Assembly: GCF_001457035.1 (NCBI RefSeq)
Contig: NZ_KQ758619.1
Span: 62,001-126,000 of the forward strand
Origin: Fictibacillus enclensis
Lineage (GTDB): Bacteria; Bacillota; Bacilli; Bacillales; Fictibacillaceae
Reading direction: 5' to 3'
DNA: 64,000 nucleotides
Made by a program: the position numbers and the translations under genes. Positions 1 to 8,272 of the stretch are shown in pieces. Each line of letters opens with the position of its first letter. Positions within the stretch are counted from its first letter, which is position 1. The notes beneath the pieces were generated by a model. That model did no database searches. It was not told where the DNA came from and worked only from the letters and a program-made list of their open reading frames with translations.

Positions 1-2
1 TT

Positions 3-407
3 GATAAAAATAATGTTAACAAGAGTAACGAATATGCCATTCCAATCATTGAAGCCATCTACTTTGATGAAGAAATCCAGATCAATGCGGCGAACATGCC
101 CAATAAAGGAGCAATCAAAGGACTTCCGGATGACATGGTGGTGGAGACTCAAGCCATCGTGAACGGAAACGGAATCTCGCTTAAGCCGATGGAGATTGAA
201 CTGCCAACGGCCATACTCGGAACCATCAATATTCAGGGAAGCATTCATAAACTATTGCTTGAAGCCTATGTGGAACAATCCAAAACCAAACTGCTGCAGG
301 CCATATTGCTGGATCCTCAGGCCCCATCTTATTATCAGGCATGTGCCATGATCGACGAAATGTGCGAATTACAAAAAGATATTTTGCCAGAATTAGAGTG
401 GAAATAA
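3..407 (+). CDS. Glycoside hydrolase family 4 enzyme, C-terminal part (cut by window edge)
   Basis: The reading frame is open from base 3, so this is the last 134 codons of a gene that begins before the window. The first ATG in the window (base 96) is internal. The pattern of a short N..NKG motif, then GLPDDMVVETQAIV, then a helix ending in ALLDPQAPS-like residues (here ILLDPQAPS) is typical of the C-terminal domain of GH4 enzymes (MelA alpha-galactosidase, LplD alpha-galacturonidase, 6-phospho-glucosidases), which need NAD and a divalent metal. The catalytic N-terminal half is missing, so the substrate cannot be read. A galacturonidase would suit a pectin theme with the beta-helix protein at 5.8-7.5 kb, but that is inference. 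Confidence 0.7.
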   Translation, partial: DKNNVNKSNEYAIPIIEAIYFDEEIQINAANMPNKGAIKGLPDDMVVETQAIVNGNGISLKPMEIELPTAILGTINIQGSIHKLLLEAYVEQSKTKLLQAILLDPQAPSYYQACAMIDEMCELQKDILPELEWK

Positions 408-408
408 A

Positions 409-438
409 GAAGATATCCTCACCTGGGTATCTTTTTTT
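409..438 (+). terminator. Rho-independent terminator after the GH4 gene
   Basis: AGATATCC and GGGTATCT pair across a 6-nt loop and are followed by seven T residues. The structure lies between two convergent genes. Confidence 0.75.
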
Positions 439-443
439 CATCT

Positions 444-818
444 CTAGACATCAAGCTCGCTCATAAAGGCATGGGTGTTTCCTTCTGTATCCGTAAAGAA
501 GGCCATCCACGTTTCCCGTTGTCCCATTCTCGCAATGAGATGGGGTGCGCTGATGAATGATACTCCGCGGCCGGCCATCTCTTGATGTGCTTTTTGAATA
601 TCCTCGACCTGAAAGTAAATGACTGAGCTTGGATGCGCAGAGGCTTCGTTTTCAGGTAAATCAAGCAATAACCGCAGGCCATTGCACTCGAAAAATGCCA
701 TATTGCCCGTTTGGAATAATAGATTCAATCTCAATTTTTCCTGGTAAAAGGTAATGGCACGCTTTAAGTCGTTTACTGGGACTCCGATTTGACCTACTTT
801 ATGTATGACTGCTTCCAT
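444..818 (-). CDS. VOC (glyoxalase/bleomycin resistance) family protein
   Basis: 124 residues. HKVGQIGVPVNDLKRAITFYQEKL at the N-terminus (in part) is the usual opening of the vicinal oxygen chelate fold, followed by MAFFECNGLRLLL and a second beta-alpha-beta-beta-beta half containing IYFQVEDIQKAH and a terminal TDTEGN motif. Such proteins bind a metal and act in isomerisation, dioxygenation or drug binding; the substrate here is unknown. The start at 818 is chosen because AAAGGAGAG lies 7 nt upstream; an upstream ATG at 854 has no such site. It follows the AraC-family gene on the same strand by about 50 nt, so the two may be one transcript. Confidence 0.8.
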   Translation of the reverse strand: MEAVIHKVGQIGVPVNDLKRAITFYQEKLRLNLLFQTGNMAFFECNGLRLLLDLPENEASAHPSSVIYFQVEDIQKAHQEMAGRGVSFISAPHLIARMGQRETWMAFFTDTEGNTHAFMSELDV

Positions 819-866
819 TATCATCTCTCCTTTATTTGTATTCTTCATCAGCATACAGGGTGCCGC

Positions 867-1709
867 TTAATCTTTCTTATCCAAAATCACTTTTTTTCGG
901 TATGAAAGAGGGGAACATCCAGTTTGCTGCTTAAACATTTTGCTAAAAGAAGCCGGTGTTTCAAAGCCCAGCTCAAAGGCGATCCGGGTCATGCTTATTT
1001 CCGGCTGTTTCAGCAGTTGTATCGCCTTTTGTACACGGTAAGCGGTAATGTGCTGATGGGGCGTGCAGCCATACACAGCGGTATAGTTTTTGATGAGATG
1101 GTTTGGAGAGAGACAAGCGATATGGGAAATTTCCTTAAGTGTAAGCGGCAGATGAAAAAAGGCACGGATGTATTCGTGAGCCACACTGACTCTTCGGTAG
1201 ACTTCTTCTCTCGTTGATCGTTTTAATGCAGGCAGCGCAATGATTTCATTCTGGAGATGGCATTGCTCCGTGATAATATGCTCCATAATGGTATGAAACT
1301 GCTCTTCTTGCCAAGTGGCACTTTGGAATGACATATTTCCCCGGAAATAGTCGATTTGTTGGGAAAGATCCGCAGAGATAGGGTAGGTTTTTTCAAAAAA
1401 ACCTGCAGAACTTTTCGTTTTGAAGGGATCATCGAGCAGGCTGTGTTCGGCCTCGGATAATGTACTCATCACTTCACCCGCAAGTTCATCGGTGAAAAAT
1501 AAACAGAAGGATTCTACCTCTGTTTCTTCCTCAATGGAAATAGCATAATCACCCGCGTTCAGGAGCAGGTAGCTGTCTTCCTCCACCGCAAAAAAGCCGG
1601 AGTTCGTCTTGTAGTGCGCCCGGCCGTTTCGAAAGGTTTTAATGGAAAGCTGCCCTTTTCCTTCATAGTAAAACTGGTTGCTTTTTGCATTCAGAACGTA
1701 ATTCAGCAT
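867..1709 (-). CDS. AraC-family transcriptional regulator
   Basis: 280 residues. The N-terminal ~150 residues form a probable cupin-like ligand-binding domain (AVEEDSYLLLNAGDYAISI). The C-terminal 100 residues hold the two helix-turn-helix units of the AraC/XylS family: LTLKEISHIACLSPNHLIK and MTRIAFELGFETPASFSKMF, ending with the family signature QQTGCSPLSYRK. It probably activates nearby genes; the downstream VOC gene is one candidate. Start taken at 1709, where GGAG stands 6 nt upstream; an ATG 12 nt further upstream overlaps that site. The ligand is unknown. Confidence 0.85.
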   Translation of the reverse strand: MLNYVLNAKSNQFYYEGKGQLSIKTFRNGRAHYKTNSGFFAVEEDSYLLLNAGDYAISIEEETEVESFCLFFTDELAGEVMSTLSEAEHSLLDDPFKTKSSAGFFEKTYPISADLSQQIDYFRGNMSFQSATWQEEQFHTIMEHIITEQCHLQNEIIALPALKRSTREEVYRRVSVAHEYIRAFFHLPLTLKEISHIACLSPNHLIKNYTAVYGCTPHQHITAYRVQKAIQLLKQPEISMTRIAFELGFETPASFSKMFKQQTGCSPLSYRKKVILDKKD

Positions 1710-1857
1710 ACATTTCTCCATGGGATTTGTCCTGTTTACATTATATCCTCATGAAGGTCAGGTATAAAGATATCCATTGAAATATCGGGCATATCGGAGG
1801 GCGATACACCAAATCACTGACCGGGTTTCCATTTTTGTGGAAAGGGGGAAGATATAG

Positions 1858-1887
1858 ATGTGTCAAAGTTGCTCATACTGGGAGTAG
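1858..1887 (+). CDS. Possible 9-residue leader ORF upstream of rlmN
   Basis: ATG at 1858 stands 9 nt after AAAGGGGG and opens a nine-codon frame, MCQSCSYWE, that stops at TAG 1885-1887. The stop lies inside a small hairpin (GGAGT 1881-1885, loop AGCGAA, ACTCC 1892-1896). The arrangement of site, short peptide and hairpin 110 nt before rlmN resembles leader peptides that control ribosome-targeting resistance methylases. Translation is not shown, and there is no clear alternate pairing that would mask the rlmN ribosome binding site. Confidence 0.35.
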   Translation: MCQSCSYWE

Positions 1888-1994
1888 CGAAACTCCTCAA
1901 TGCCTGTTATTGTATGTTAAGATAACAATTGAAAATTAAGACCTTGTCTGTCCCGGTGGCAGTTCAATATAGAATCTGAAAAGAGGGTAACAAC

Positions 1995-3062
1995 ATGATG
2001 AAGAAATCCATTTATGGATTAACATTCGAACAGCTTTCTGCCTGGCTGCTTGAGCGCGGCATCAAGCGATTTCATGCGGCCCAGGTGTGGGATCAGTTAT
2101 ATCGAAAACGCGTGGCTTCATTTACGGAAATGTCCGGTGTAAAAGAAGAATGTGTGAAGCTTTTGTCTGAGCGCTTTTCGTTTCAGACGATGCAGCAGCA
2201 CGTCAAACAGGAATCAGAAGACGGAACGGTCAAATTCTTGTTTAAATTGCAGGACGGCAATTTGATTGAAACGGTGCTGATGAAGCATAAATATGGATTG
2301 TCGGTTTGCGTTACCACCCAGGTTGGCTGCAACATCGGATGCAGCTTCTGTGCAAGCGGTCTGCTGAAGAAAAGCAGAGACCTATCCAGCGGGGAAATCG
2401 TGGAGCAGATCATGAATGTCCAGCTGCACCTCGATGAGCGCAACAAGGACGAGAGAGTAAGCCATATTGTGGTCATGGGGATCGGTGAGCCGTTTGACAA
2501 CTTTGAAAATATGATCGATTTTATTAACGTGGTAATCGATCCTAAAGGACTTGCGATCGGCTCCCGCCGCATTACGGTATCTACCAGCGGGCTGGCGAAA
2601 AAAATTCGTGAGTTTGCCGATACGGGGCTTAATGTGAACCTTGCTTTGTCGCTGCATGCTCCCAACAACGAGCTGCGCACACGGATCATGAAGATTAACA
2701 AGGCGATTCCGCTTGAGCCATTAATGGAAGCCGTCGATTATTATATTACAACCACCAACCGCCGGATTACGATCGAGTACATTCTGCTGCGGGATGTGAA
2801 TGACCATCAGAAAGAAGCAGAAGAGCTTGCCGATCTGTTTCAGGATAAAAAACAGAAAGTATATGTGAATCTGATTCCTTACAACCCGGTGGATGAGCAT
2901 GGCCAATACCAGCGAAGCAAACAGGCTTCCGTTCTGGCTTTTTACGATACGCTGAAAAAGCGCGGCATCAACTGTAAAATCCGCCAGGAGCACGGCACCG
3001 ATATCGATGCGGCATGCGGCCAGCTGCGAAGCAAGCAGATCAAGAAAGAAAAAGCACAATAA
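1995..3062 (+). CDS. rlmN: Radical SAM 23S rRNA (adenine-2503-C2)-methyltransferase, RlmN family
   Basis: 355 residues. RlmN methylates C2 of A2503 in 23S rRNA and A37 of some tRNAs, using a [4Fe-4S] radical SAM centre. The cluster cysteines are in [12 protein letters not shown] (C112, C116, C119); C105 and C341 (DIDAACGQL) match the conserved structural and methyl-carrier cysteines. [11 protein letters not shown] and ITVSTSGLA are further family motifs. The C-terminal stretch [26 protein letters not shown] looks closer to the Lactobacillales RlmN that I recall than to the Bacillus one coded in the rsmB-prpC-prkC cluster, and the gene stands alone here. It may be a second copy or acquired. 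Start: AGAGGG 7 nt before ATG 1995. Confidence 0.9.
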   Translation: MMKKSIYGLTFEQLSAWLLERGIKRFHAAQVWDQLYRKRVASFTEMSGVKEECVKLLSERFSFQTMQQHVKQESEDGTVKFLFKLQDGNLIETVLMKHKYGLSVCVTTQVGCNIGCSFCASGLLKKSRDLSSGEIVEQIMNVQLHLDERNKDERVSHIVVMGIGEPFDNFENMIDFINVVIDPKGLAIGSRRITVSTSGLAKKIREFADTGLNVNLALSLHAPNNELRTRIMKINKAIPLEPLMEAVDYYITTTNRRITIEYILLRDVNDHQKEAEELADLFQDKKQKVYVNLIPYNPVDEHGQYQRSKQASVLAFYDTLKKRGINCKIRQEHGTDIDAACGQLRSKQIKKEKAQ

Positions 3063-3069
3063 GGATTTT

Positions 3070-3100
3070 AAAGGCTGAATTTGGTTTCAGCCTTTTTTTA
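3070..3100 (+). terminator. Terminator of rlmN
   Basis: AAGGCTGAA pairs with TTCAGCCTT around a 6-nt loop and runs into a T tract, 8 nt after the stop codon. Confidence 0.9.
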
Positions 3101-3246
3101 TCTTTTGTGATAACTCTATACCATTCTGCCGGTAGTCCAGAAAAGCTGTCAGGGAATTCGGCAGCTACACTGAGCAGGTTAACGGTCGAGGGGGAAAGGG
3201 TATAATAACAGCATTATCCCCTGAATACATTTAAAGGAGAAATCGT

Positions 3247-3729
3247 ATGATTCCCAGAACGATAGAAGAACTAGAGGAAATTCGCAAAGAGTGTAGAGCG
3301 CTAGTGAACAAGCGGGCATCTGCTTCGGCTGCTGCTTCAATCGTTCCCATTCCTGGCATGGATGTTGGGGCCGATATTACGATCATGATGGAGCTGCTCC
3401 CTACGATCAATGAAAAATTTGGCCTGGCACCCAATCAGATTGAAAAACTGGATGCCACGCTGAAGGGAAAAGTCATTGTGGTTCTTACCTCGATGGGAAG
3501 CGAGTTTGCCGGTAAGGTGATTACGAAGAAAATGATCGGTCTTCTGTTAAAGAAGGCTGGGAAGAAGATTGCGGTTAAGCAGATTTCGAAGTTTGTACCT
3601 TTGGTGGGACAGGCGGTGGCGGCCGGCATCAGCTTTGGAGCGATGAAATATCTTGGAAACTCCCACGTGGAGGAATGTTATCAAGCCTGCAAAAAGATGA
3701 TTGAAGACCAGCATGTACCCGTCGGTTAA
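3247..3729 (+). CDS. Small DUF697-like alpha-helical protein
   Basis: 160 residues, probably membrane-associated. The segment ASAAASIVPIPGMDVGADI followed by a helical region and a glycine-rich stretch (VPLVGQAVAAGISFGAMKYLG) resembles the DUF697/YcjF-type C-terminal domain that is often fused to small GTPases; here no GTPase domain is present. Function unknown. AAAGGAGAAATCGT precedes the ATG. It stands alone between two terminators and is convergent with the PhoX-like gene. Confidence 0.6.
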   Translation: MIPRTIEELEEIRKECRALVNKRASASAAASIVPIPGMDVGADITIMMELLPTINEKFGLAPNQIEKLDATLKGKVIVVLTSMGSEFAGKVITKKMIGLLLKKAGKKIAVKQISKFVPLVGQAVAAGISFGAMKYLGNSHVEECYQACKKMIEDQHVPVG

Positions 3730-3732
3730 CAA

Positions 3733-3786
3733 AAAACCCCCCTATACACCGGACGTATAAATCCAACTTATAGGGGGTGTTTTTAT
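3733..3786. terminator. Bidirectional terminator between DUF697-like gene and phoX-like gene
   Basis: CCCCCCTATA and TATAGGGGGTG pair around a loop of about 22 nt, with A residues on the left and T residues on the right, so it can end transcription from both sides. Confidence 0.8.
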
Positions 3787-5679
3787 TTATTTTTTTAGTT
3801 GGCCAGACGGAAGACCGGAGATATAACCGACACCGCCAGTTTCCTGAATGCCGATTCCTTTTTTCATCGCTTCTTCAAGCTTCGTCTTATCTACTGCTGT
3901 AATCTGTTTTCCTTCCAAATCCTCACCTGGGTGCTGGAAGTTGCTGAGAACATATCGTGAGTTCTTCACGTTGTCCACTGCACGTAAGCCGGTGGCTTCT
4001 GCTCCAACAGGTACAGATAAGATTCTTGATAGTTTCTTTGTTTTCACATTGTAGGCCCAAACAAAGTTATTCGTATGGTGTGCGCTGTCTTCACCAATGA
4101 ACAGGGTGTTCATGTCGTCAGAAAAGCTCAAGTTGTCAGGGTTGGCTACTTTATTTGGATTCGCTGTATTTCCATAGGCATCCGCTTTAGGATAATCTTC
4201 ACCGGCCAACAGGCCATTCATGCTCGAAGGCACATACTTGCTGTCAATTTGTCCTTTTTTATGATCTTTTTCACCAGGATTCAAATCCAGTTCAAAGGTA
4301 ACACCTGAGTCAATGACCGGAAGCTGGATATCATCCTGAACCCCGTCGATTTCTTCTTTTTTCATACTGTTGTTTTCATAGGAGATGGCAATATAGGCTT
4401 TGTTGTCCGCTTTATTTACTGCGATGCCTTCCATCTTGTTGAATTCGGAGGTTGCCCCAAGCAGTGCACCATATCGGCGGGATTCCAGGAATGCAGCTGC
4501 TTTTTCCATGCCCGGCTTCACTTTCAGGTACTCCACTTTTTTGCTTGCTGCGGTTTTAACGGCCTTAAAGCCGGGTGCAAGCTTGTCTGATGTTTCAAAG
4601 ATATCGCTGAACTTGGTGCCTTTGTCGATGATTCTCTTTACTTCTTTATCCGTAGAGTGGCCCAGCTTAATCCACTGCAGATCTCCTGCTCCACCGCTGG
4701 CCGTTGAAGTCTGCTTGAATTTTGCAGCATAAAGTGTGCCTGCAGAGAAGTCACGCTTTTTATCAGCAACATACATAAACATCATGGTATTTGAGCCGTC
4801 ATCTCCGAAAAGTGCGGTCTTTTGGTCTGGAAGCACCTGCATGATCTCATGAGAGAACCGGCCTGTACTATAATGCTTTACAACCGATGCCTTACCATTT
4901 GGATGTACGGAAATCTCAGGAATCCATCCGTAAAAATAAGGATTGGCTTTGGATGCATCACCAAAATACTGTTTGGCAAAGTTGGTGACGTCACGGTAGG
5001 AAGAGGAAGCTGGATCTTCAAATGCTCTTGCATCCGGTTCATATTCTTCAGATCCGAGATGAGTTCCCCATTCTGTTGTTGATCCATTACATGGTGTCCA
5101 TAGTCCGTTTACATTAGAGAAATCAATCTTTTTTGCATGATTTACGGTAAGCTTGCCGGTCTTCTTATCCCGGTCTACTTGTGTCAATGTCATGGACGCA
5201 GGAAGGCCGCTAATCTGTTTTCCGGAATTGTCCATTGAATCATACTCATAGTGAGAGATGATATAGTCTTTTCCAGCAATGGTGATGAAGCTGTTGGAAT
5301 CGGGTGCATCAGAAATGTAATAAGACGGCTTGTCCGGTAAGCTGCGGTCAATGATTGGGTTACCTTTTGCGTCTATTGGAGTGCCGGCTGGTATCTTTTC
5401 GCCTTTGTTGTCTACAATTTTATCCTTTGATAAGAAGAGCTGGTTGTAGTCTAGAGGCATTTCTTTCACTTCACCATTTTTATAAGTAATTTTTACTTTA
5501 GCGTCTGTATAGGTTTTGACCATGTTTTCGATGGAGCTGGGAGCGTTCATTGATGTAAACTCGATGTTCTTGATTTGATTATGTTTTTGCTTGTCTTGAT
5601 GGTTATGTGCAGCGAAAGCAGGAATGGCGCTTGAGGCCATGATTGCTAATGATAATCCGAAAGTAATGCCCTTTTTCAT
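3787..5679 (-). CDS. PhoX-like secreted phosphatase (DUF839 family)
   Basis: 630 residues with a clear Sec signal peptide (MKKGITFGLSLAIMASSAIPAFAA). The mature part has the features of the PhoX/DUF839 beta-propeller: WTPCNGSTTEWGTHLGSEEYEPDA near residue 195-215 (in part), MNKMEGIAV-like motif (FNKMEGIAVNKADNKAYIAI), and FSDDMNTLFIGEDS near the C-terminus. PhoX enzymes are Ca2+/Fe3+-dependent alkaline phosphatases that release phosphate from organic esters; members of the wider DUF839 family are not all proven phosphatases. Start is set by GGGAGGAATTAACC before the ATG. Upstream TTnACA-like boxes suggest PhoP control. Confidence 0.8.
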   Translation of the reverse strand: MKKGITFGLSLAIMASSAIPAFAAHNHQDKQKHNQIKNIEFTSMNAPSSIENMVKTYTDAKVKITYKNGEVKEMPLDYNQLFLSKDKIVDNKGEKIPAGTPIDAKGNPIIDRSLPDKPSYYISDAPDSNSFITIAGKDYIISHYEYDSMDNSGKQISGLPASMTLTQVDRDKKTGKLTVNHAKKIDFSNVNGLWTPCNGSTTEWGTHLGSEEYEPDARAFEDPASSSYRDVTNFAKQYFGDASKANPYFYGWIPEISVHPNGKASVVKHYSTGRFSHEIMQVLPDQKTALFGDDGSNTMMFMYVADKKRDFSAGTLYAAKFKQTSTASGGAGDLQWIKLGHSTDKEVKRIIDKGTKFSDIFETSDKLAPGFKAVKTAASKKVEYLKVKPGMEKAAAFLESRRYGALLGATSEFNKMEGIAVNKADNKAYIAISYENNSMKKEEIDGVQDDIQLPVIDSGVTFELDLNPGEKDHKKGQIDSKYVPSSMNGLLAGEDYPKADAYGNTANPNKVANPDNLSFSDDMNTLFIGEDSAHHTNNFVWAYNVKTKKLSRILSVPVGAEATGLRAVDNVKNSRYVLSNFQHPGEDLEGKQITAVDKTKLEEAMKKGIGIQETGGVGYISGLPSGQLKK

Positions 5680-5729
5680 GGTTAATTCCTCCCTAACGAG
5701 TGTGATTCGTACTCATTAAACCACTTTAC

Positions 5730-5778
5730 TGTTAAGGAGATATGAAGAAAAAGGGGGTGATTGTTGATTTAACGTAAA
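5730..5778 (-). promoter_or_regulatory. Candidate PhoP boxes upstream of phoX-like gene
   Basis: Read on the minus strand, TTTACG (5778-5773), 5 nt, TCAACA (5767-5762), and further on TTAACA (5735-5730). The PhoP consensus is repeats of TT(A/C/T)A(C/T)A with about 5-nt spacing. Only one of the three is perfect, so this is a weaker site than those at 30.75 and 52.97 kb. Confidence 0.35.
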
Positions 5779-5813
5779 TAAATTATGACAAATCATAGAC
5801 ATAGCAGTTGTCT

Positions 5814-7469
5814 TCAGGTCTGATTTCCTACCGCAATGGGTGTCTTGTAGCCTAAGGCATGAAATTCCGATATTTTTGGCTCTGATTGTCTGGCCACCAG
5901 TCCCTCTCTCCCTTTCTCGCACACGGCCTGAACGTTACTAATCTTGATTTGCTGGATTCCGGGCCCGATATGCAGAGCGGTAGGCGCTGAATCCTGAATG
6001 GTCACATTGCGGATCTCCACCGAATCTGACCCATGGGTGCCGCCAAATACCTTGATGTCCTCCCCTGCGGTTTTGAAATGCTTGATGTCCAGCCCGTTTA
6101 ATATAATATTCCTCGAACGGTATTGCACGGCAATGACCGGCTCTCCGCGGTAATCGTAGTCAGGGTCTCCAACGACGGTAAAGTGATTGATCACCACATT
6201 TCTGTAGGCAGAAATGACCATCGCCCTTGGCGTGGAATCCTTGTATAAAGGCGTTCTTATGGGAGCCACCGCGACAATATGGCTCGCTTTTATATTATAG
6301 GCGGTCATCGACTCTGGATCGGTTTCGATGTGATGGCCGATATGCCTGAAGTTATATGAGCGGTTGTCATGAATGGACAGGTGCCCGATAATCTGTGTGT
6401 TGCTTGCGGCTGCCGAATTATAATGAGCTTTGATTTCCACACCGCCGAAGCAGCGGGTTGTTGAATTGTTCACGAGGGTGACGTTCCTGGAGCCATCATC
6501 GACCTCGATCCCGTTGGAATTTGAAAATCCTTCTTTGTGCGCCCGGCCGCTTGGATCACACATATGGCAGTTTGAAATTAGAATATTATCGCTATGATGG
6601 GTGGTAATTCCATCATCCCCAAAGCCGTACCCATTTAACTGATCGAGCCAGATGTACCGGCTGCTCCTTCTGGCCCTTGTGCCATCCCCAAAATACGTGT
6701 AAACCGCAGAGGACACATCAAAACAGTGCAGTCCCGGGTTGATTCCTTCGACATCCTTCACCCAGCCGTAGGTGACGTGTGCAAAGGTAAGACAGCTTGA
6801 TTGATTGTTTCCGGATGCTGTCCGTTTATTGGGACCTAATCGTTCGACGTTCCAATCCAGACTCATACCCTGGACAAAAACATGGTGGTTGCCTCTCCAT
6901 CGCCCCGAATTGGTGAGCAGCTGCCGGCTTCTGGGTGCGCGGTCATGAAGCTTGATTACGGTTGTTCCTTTACCGGATCCAACCAACATCGTCCATGAAG
7001 GAAGCCGGATGCCTTTTGTGATAAACATGCCTTCAGGCACAATAACTTTTACCTTTCCATGGCCGATCGCTTTTTTGAACGCTTCCGTATCATCGGTTAC
7101 TCCATCGCCCGCTGCGCCAAACTCTTTGACATTAACCTCCCGGGTAATCTCTTTTTGAAGTCTGCTAAACTCCTGATCGAGTTCCTTTTTCCATGAGGGA
7201 AAAATCGTGTCATGCCCATCGGTCTCGACCATTGGCATGTCTTCGAGATGTTTGTGCCATGACGTCGACAGCAGTATTCGCGGAAAGCTGTGCAGCAATT
7301 TTTTAAACGAGAATAACGAGGAATGCAGCACGGCAGGCAAGGGTTTCAGTTCCTGAAAAAGAGTGTCTGTCTGTCCGATCACGTTTTTCAGGTTCTGTTT
7401 TTGGCTGAAATAGGAGGCAATCAGCTCCTTGTTTTCCAGTGGATTATGTTTTTTATCTAATGTCAGCAT
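5814..7469 (-). CDS. Right-handed beta-helix protein, pectate_lyase_3 type
   Basis: 551 residues and no signal peptide. Residues ~93-120 hold the entry motif of the pectate_lyase_3 superfamily, REVNVKEFGAAGDGVTDDTE (in part), which opens a right-handed parallel beta-helix; FGDDGITTHHSDNILISNCH in the middle is another typical turn region. The first 90 residues are a helical extension of no known family. Relatives include polysaccharide lyases, polygalacturonases and phage tail-spike-like proteins. Lack of a signal peptide suggests action inside the cell or on an imported substrate. Start at 7469 follows GAGGTG by 8 nt. Enzyme class cannot be assigned. Confidence 0.7.
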   Translation of the reverse strand: MLTLDKKHNPLENKELIASYFSQKQNLKNVIGQTDTLFQELKPLPAVLHSSLFSFKKLLHSFPRILLSTSWHKHLEDMPMVETDGHDTIFPSWKKELDQEFSRLQKEITREVNVKEFGAAGDGVTDDTEAFKKAIGHGKVKVIVPEGMFITKGIRLPSWTMLVGSGKGTTVIKLHDRAPRSRQLLTNSGRWRGNHHVFVQGMSLDWNVERLGPNKRTASGNNQSSCLTFAHVTYGWVKDVEGINPGLHCFDVSSAVYTYFGDGTRARRSSRYIWLDQLNGYGFGDDGITTHHSDNILISNCHMCDPSGRAHKEGFSNSNGIEVDDGSRNVTLVNNSTTRCFGGVEIKAHYNSAAASNTQIIGHLSIHDNRSYNFRHIGHHIETDPESMTAYNIKASHIVAVAPIRTPLYKDSTPRAMVISAYRNVVINHFTVVGDPDYDYRGEPVIAVQYRSRNIILNGLDIKHFKTAGEDIKVFGGTHGSDSVEIRNVTIQDSAPTALHIGPGIQQIKISNVQAVCEKGREGLVARQSEPKISEFHALGYKTPIAVGNQT

Positions 7470-7562
7470 GCATGCTTCACCTCAGCTCAAACGATATTAT
7501 CTTTCCTGTACCTTCTATTCCCGTTTTTTTCTCCAAATGAATCGCCATTCCTTCTAAAGGCA

Positions 7563-7589
7563 TAAGAAAACCCCTTCAGGTGAAGGGGG
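7563..7589 (-). terminator. Terminator of sspH
   Basis: On the minus strand CCCCTTCA and TGAAGGGG pair around CC and are followed by TTTTCTTAT, directly after the stop codon. Confidence 0.85.
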
Positions 7590-7590
7590 A

Positions 7591-7770
7591 TTAATGCTCA
7601 GTTAAGCTGCCCAGTGAAACCTGCTGTTCGTTTTCTGGTTGCCCGAGCGGATAGATGCGGGCGGTTTCTCCTTGTTCGTCGACATGCTGGATATATACTG
7701 GCACGCCATCTAAGGTCACGTTTGCCATCACAGGAGAAGATGCAATTTCTTGTGCGCGTTGCTTGTTCAT
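7591..7770 (-). CDS. sspH: H-type small acid-soluble spore protein
   Basis: 59 residues: starts MNKQRAQEIASSPVMANVTL, continues with GVPVYIQHVDEQGETARIYP and ends QVSLGSLTEH. This matches the H-type SASP family (SspH), minor proteins found only in dormant spores of Bacillus, made in the forespore. The gene is below the length of most automatic ORF cut-offs. A perfect AGGAGG lies 9 nt before the ATG, a terminator follows immediately, and a SigG-like promoter lies 26 nt upstream. All this marks it as an intact monocistronic forespore gene. Confidence 0.92.
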   Translation of the reverse strand: MNKQRAQEIASSPVMANVTLDGVPVYIQHVDEQGETARIYPLGQPENEQQVSLGSLTEH

Positions 7771-7795
7771 TTAAAAAAACCTCCTTTTTCGTCCT

Positions 7796-7825
7796 TACTA
7801 TGGCCGGGGAGGAGGTTTTTTATAC
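7796..7825 (-). promoter_or_regulatory. Candidate SigG promoter for sspH
   Basis: On the minus strand GTATA, an 18-nt spacer, then CATAGTA. The SigG consensus is gnATR-N17/18-cATnhTA, so seven-base -10 and -35 both fit with one mismatch. Confidence 0.55.
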
Positions 7826-7834
7826 GAGATGAAT

Positions 7835-7969
7835 TTATTGTGCCAAAAAGATCAGCTGATATAAAAACAGCACGGCGAACACGCAGACAAGCGGTCCGAA
7901 AAACGCGGCGATCATAAACAGGATGACGACGGTTACTCCGGTTAAGCCTGTTTTCCCGCCTGTAAACCT
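7835..7969 (-). pseudogene. Remnant of a membrane permease C-terminus
   Basis: An open frame on the minus strand reads RFTGGKTGLTGVTVV and then a hydrophobic stretch ending LYQLIFLAQ and TAA. The GGKTGLT..V...LF pattern followed by FF.P resembles a transmembrane segment of NCS2-type purine/uracil permeases. There is no start codon or ribosome binding site; an in-frame stop lies three codons upstream (7976-7978). It is therefore most easily read as the tail of a decayed transporter gene. Family assignment is tentative. Confidence 0.4.
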
Positions 7970-8134
7970 AAAAAATTACTTTACCACAAAAAAGAGGCAA
8001 ATGAAGTGAGGGAGTTTTTCCAAGAAAATATTCAGAAACTTCTGAGCGGGGTATTTCTTTAAAATAGAAGGTGTTACTCTAAAATTGTCAAATATTATTA
8101 AGTAGAGGAGTGTCGGAATCTATTCAAATCGTTC

Positions 8135-8157
8135 GAAGTTCTATATAGTAGAACTTC
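8135..8157. promoter_or_regulatory. Perfect inverted repeat upstream of parM-like gene
   Basis: GAAGTTCTA (8135-8143), TATAG, TAGAACTTC (8149-8157): nine-base arms with no mismatch, 115 nt before the ParM-like start. The central TATAGT could serve as a -10 element. A second small palindrome, TCAGAA-AC-TTCTGA, lies at 8032-8045. Candidate operator or centromere-like site for the ParR-like protein. Confidence 0.5.
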
Positions 8158-8272
8158 AGCCACTATTATTTCAGACTCTCTTCTTTAACAGCATACATAT
8201 TTTAACGTATGGCTGAGTAATACCTTGTGCCACCAGGTAGTTTTAGATAAAATATTAGGAGGAATAGATACT

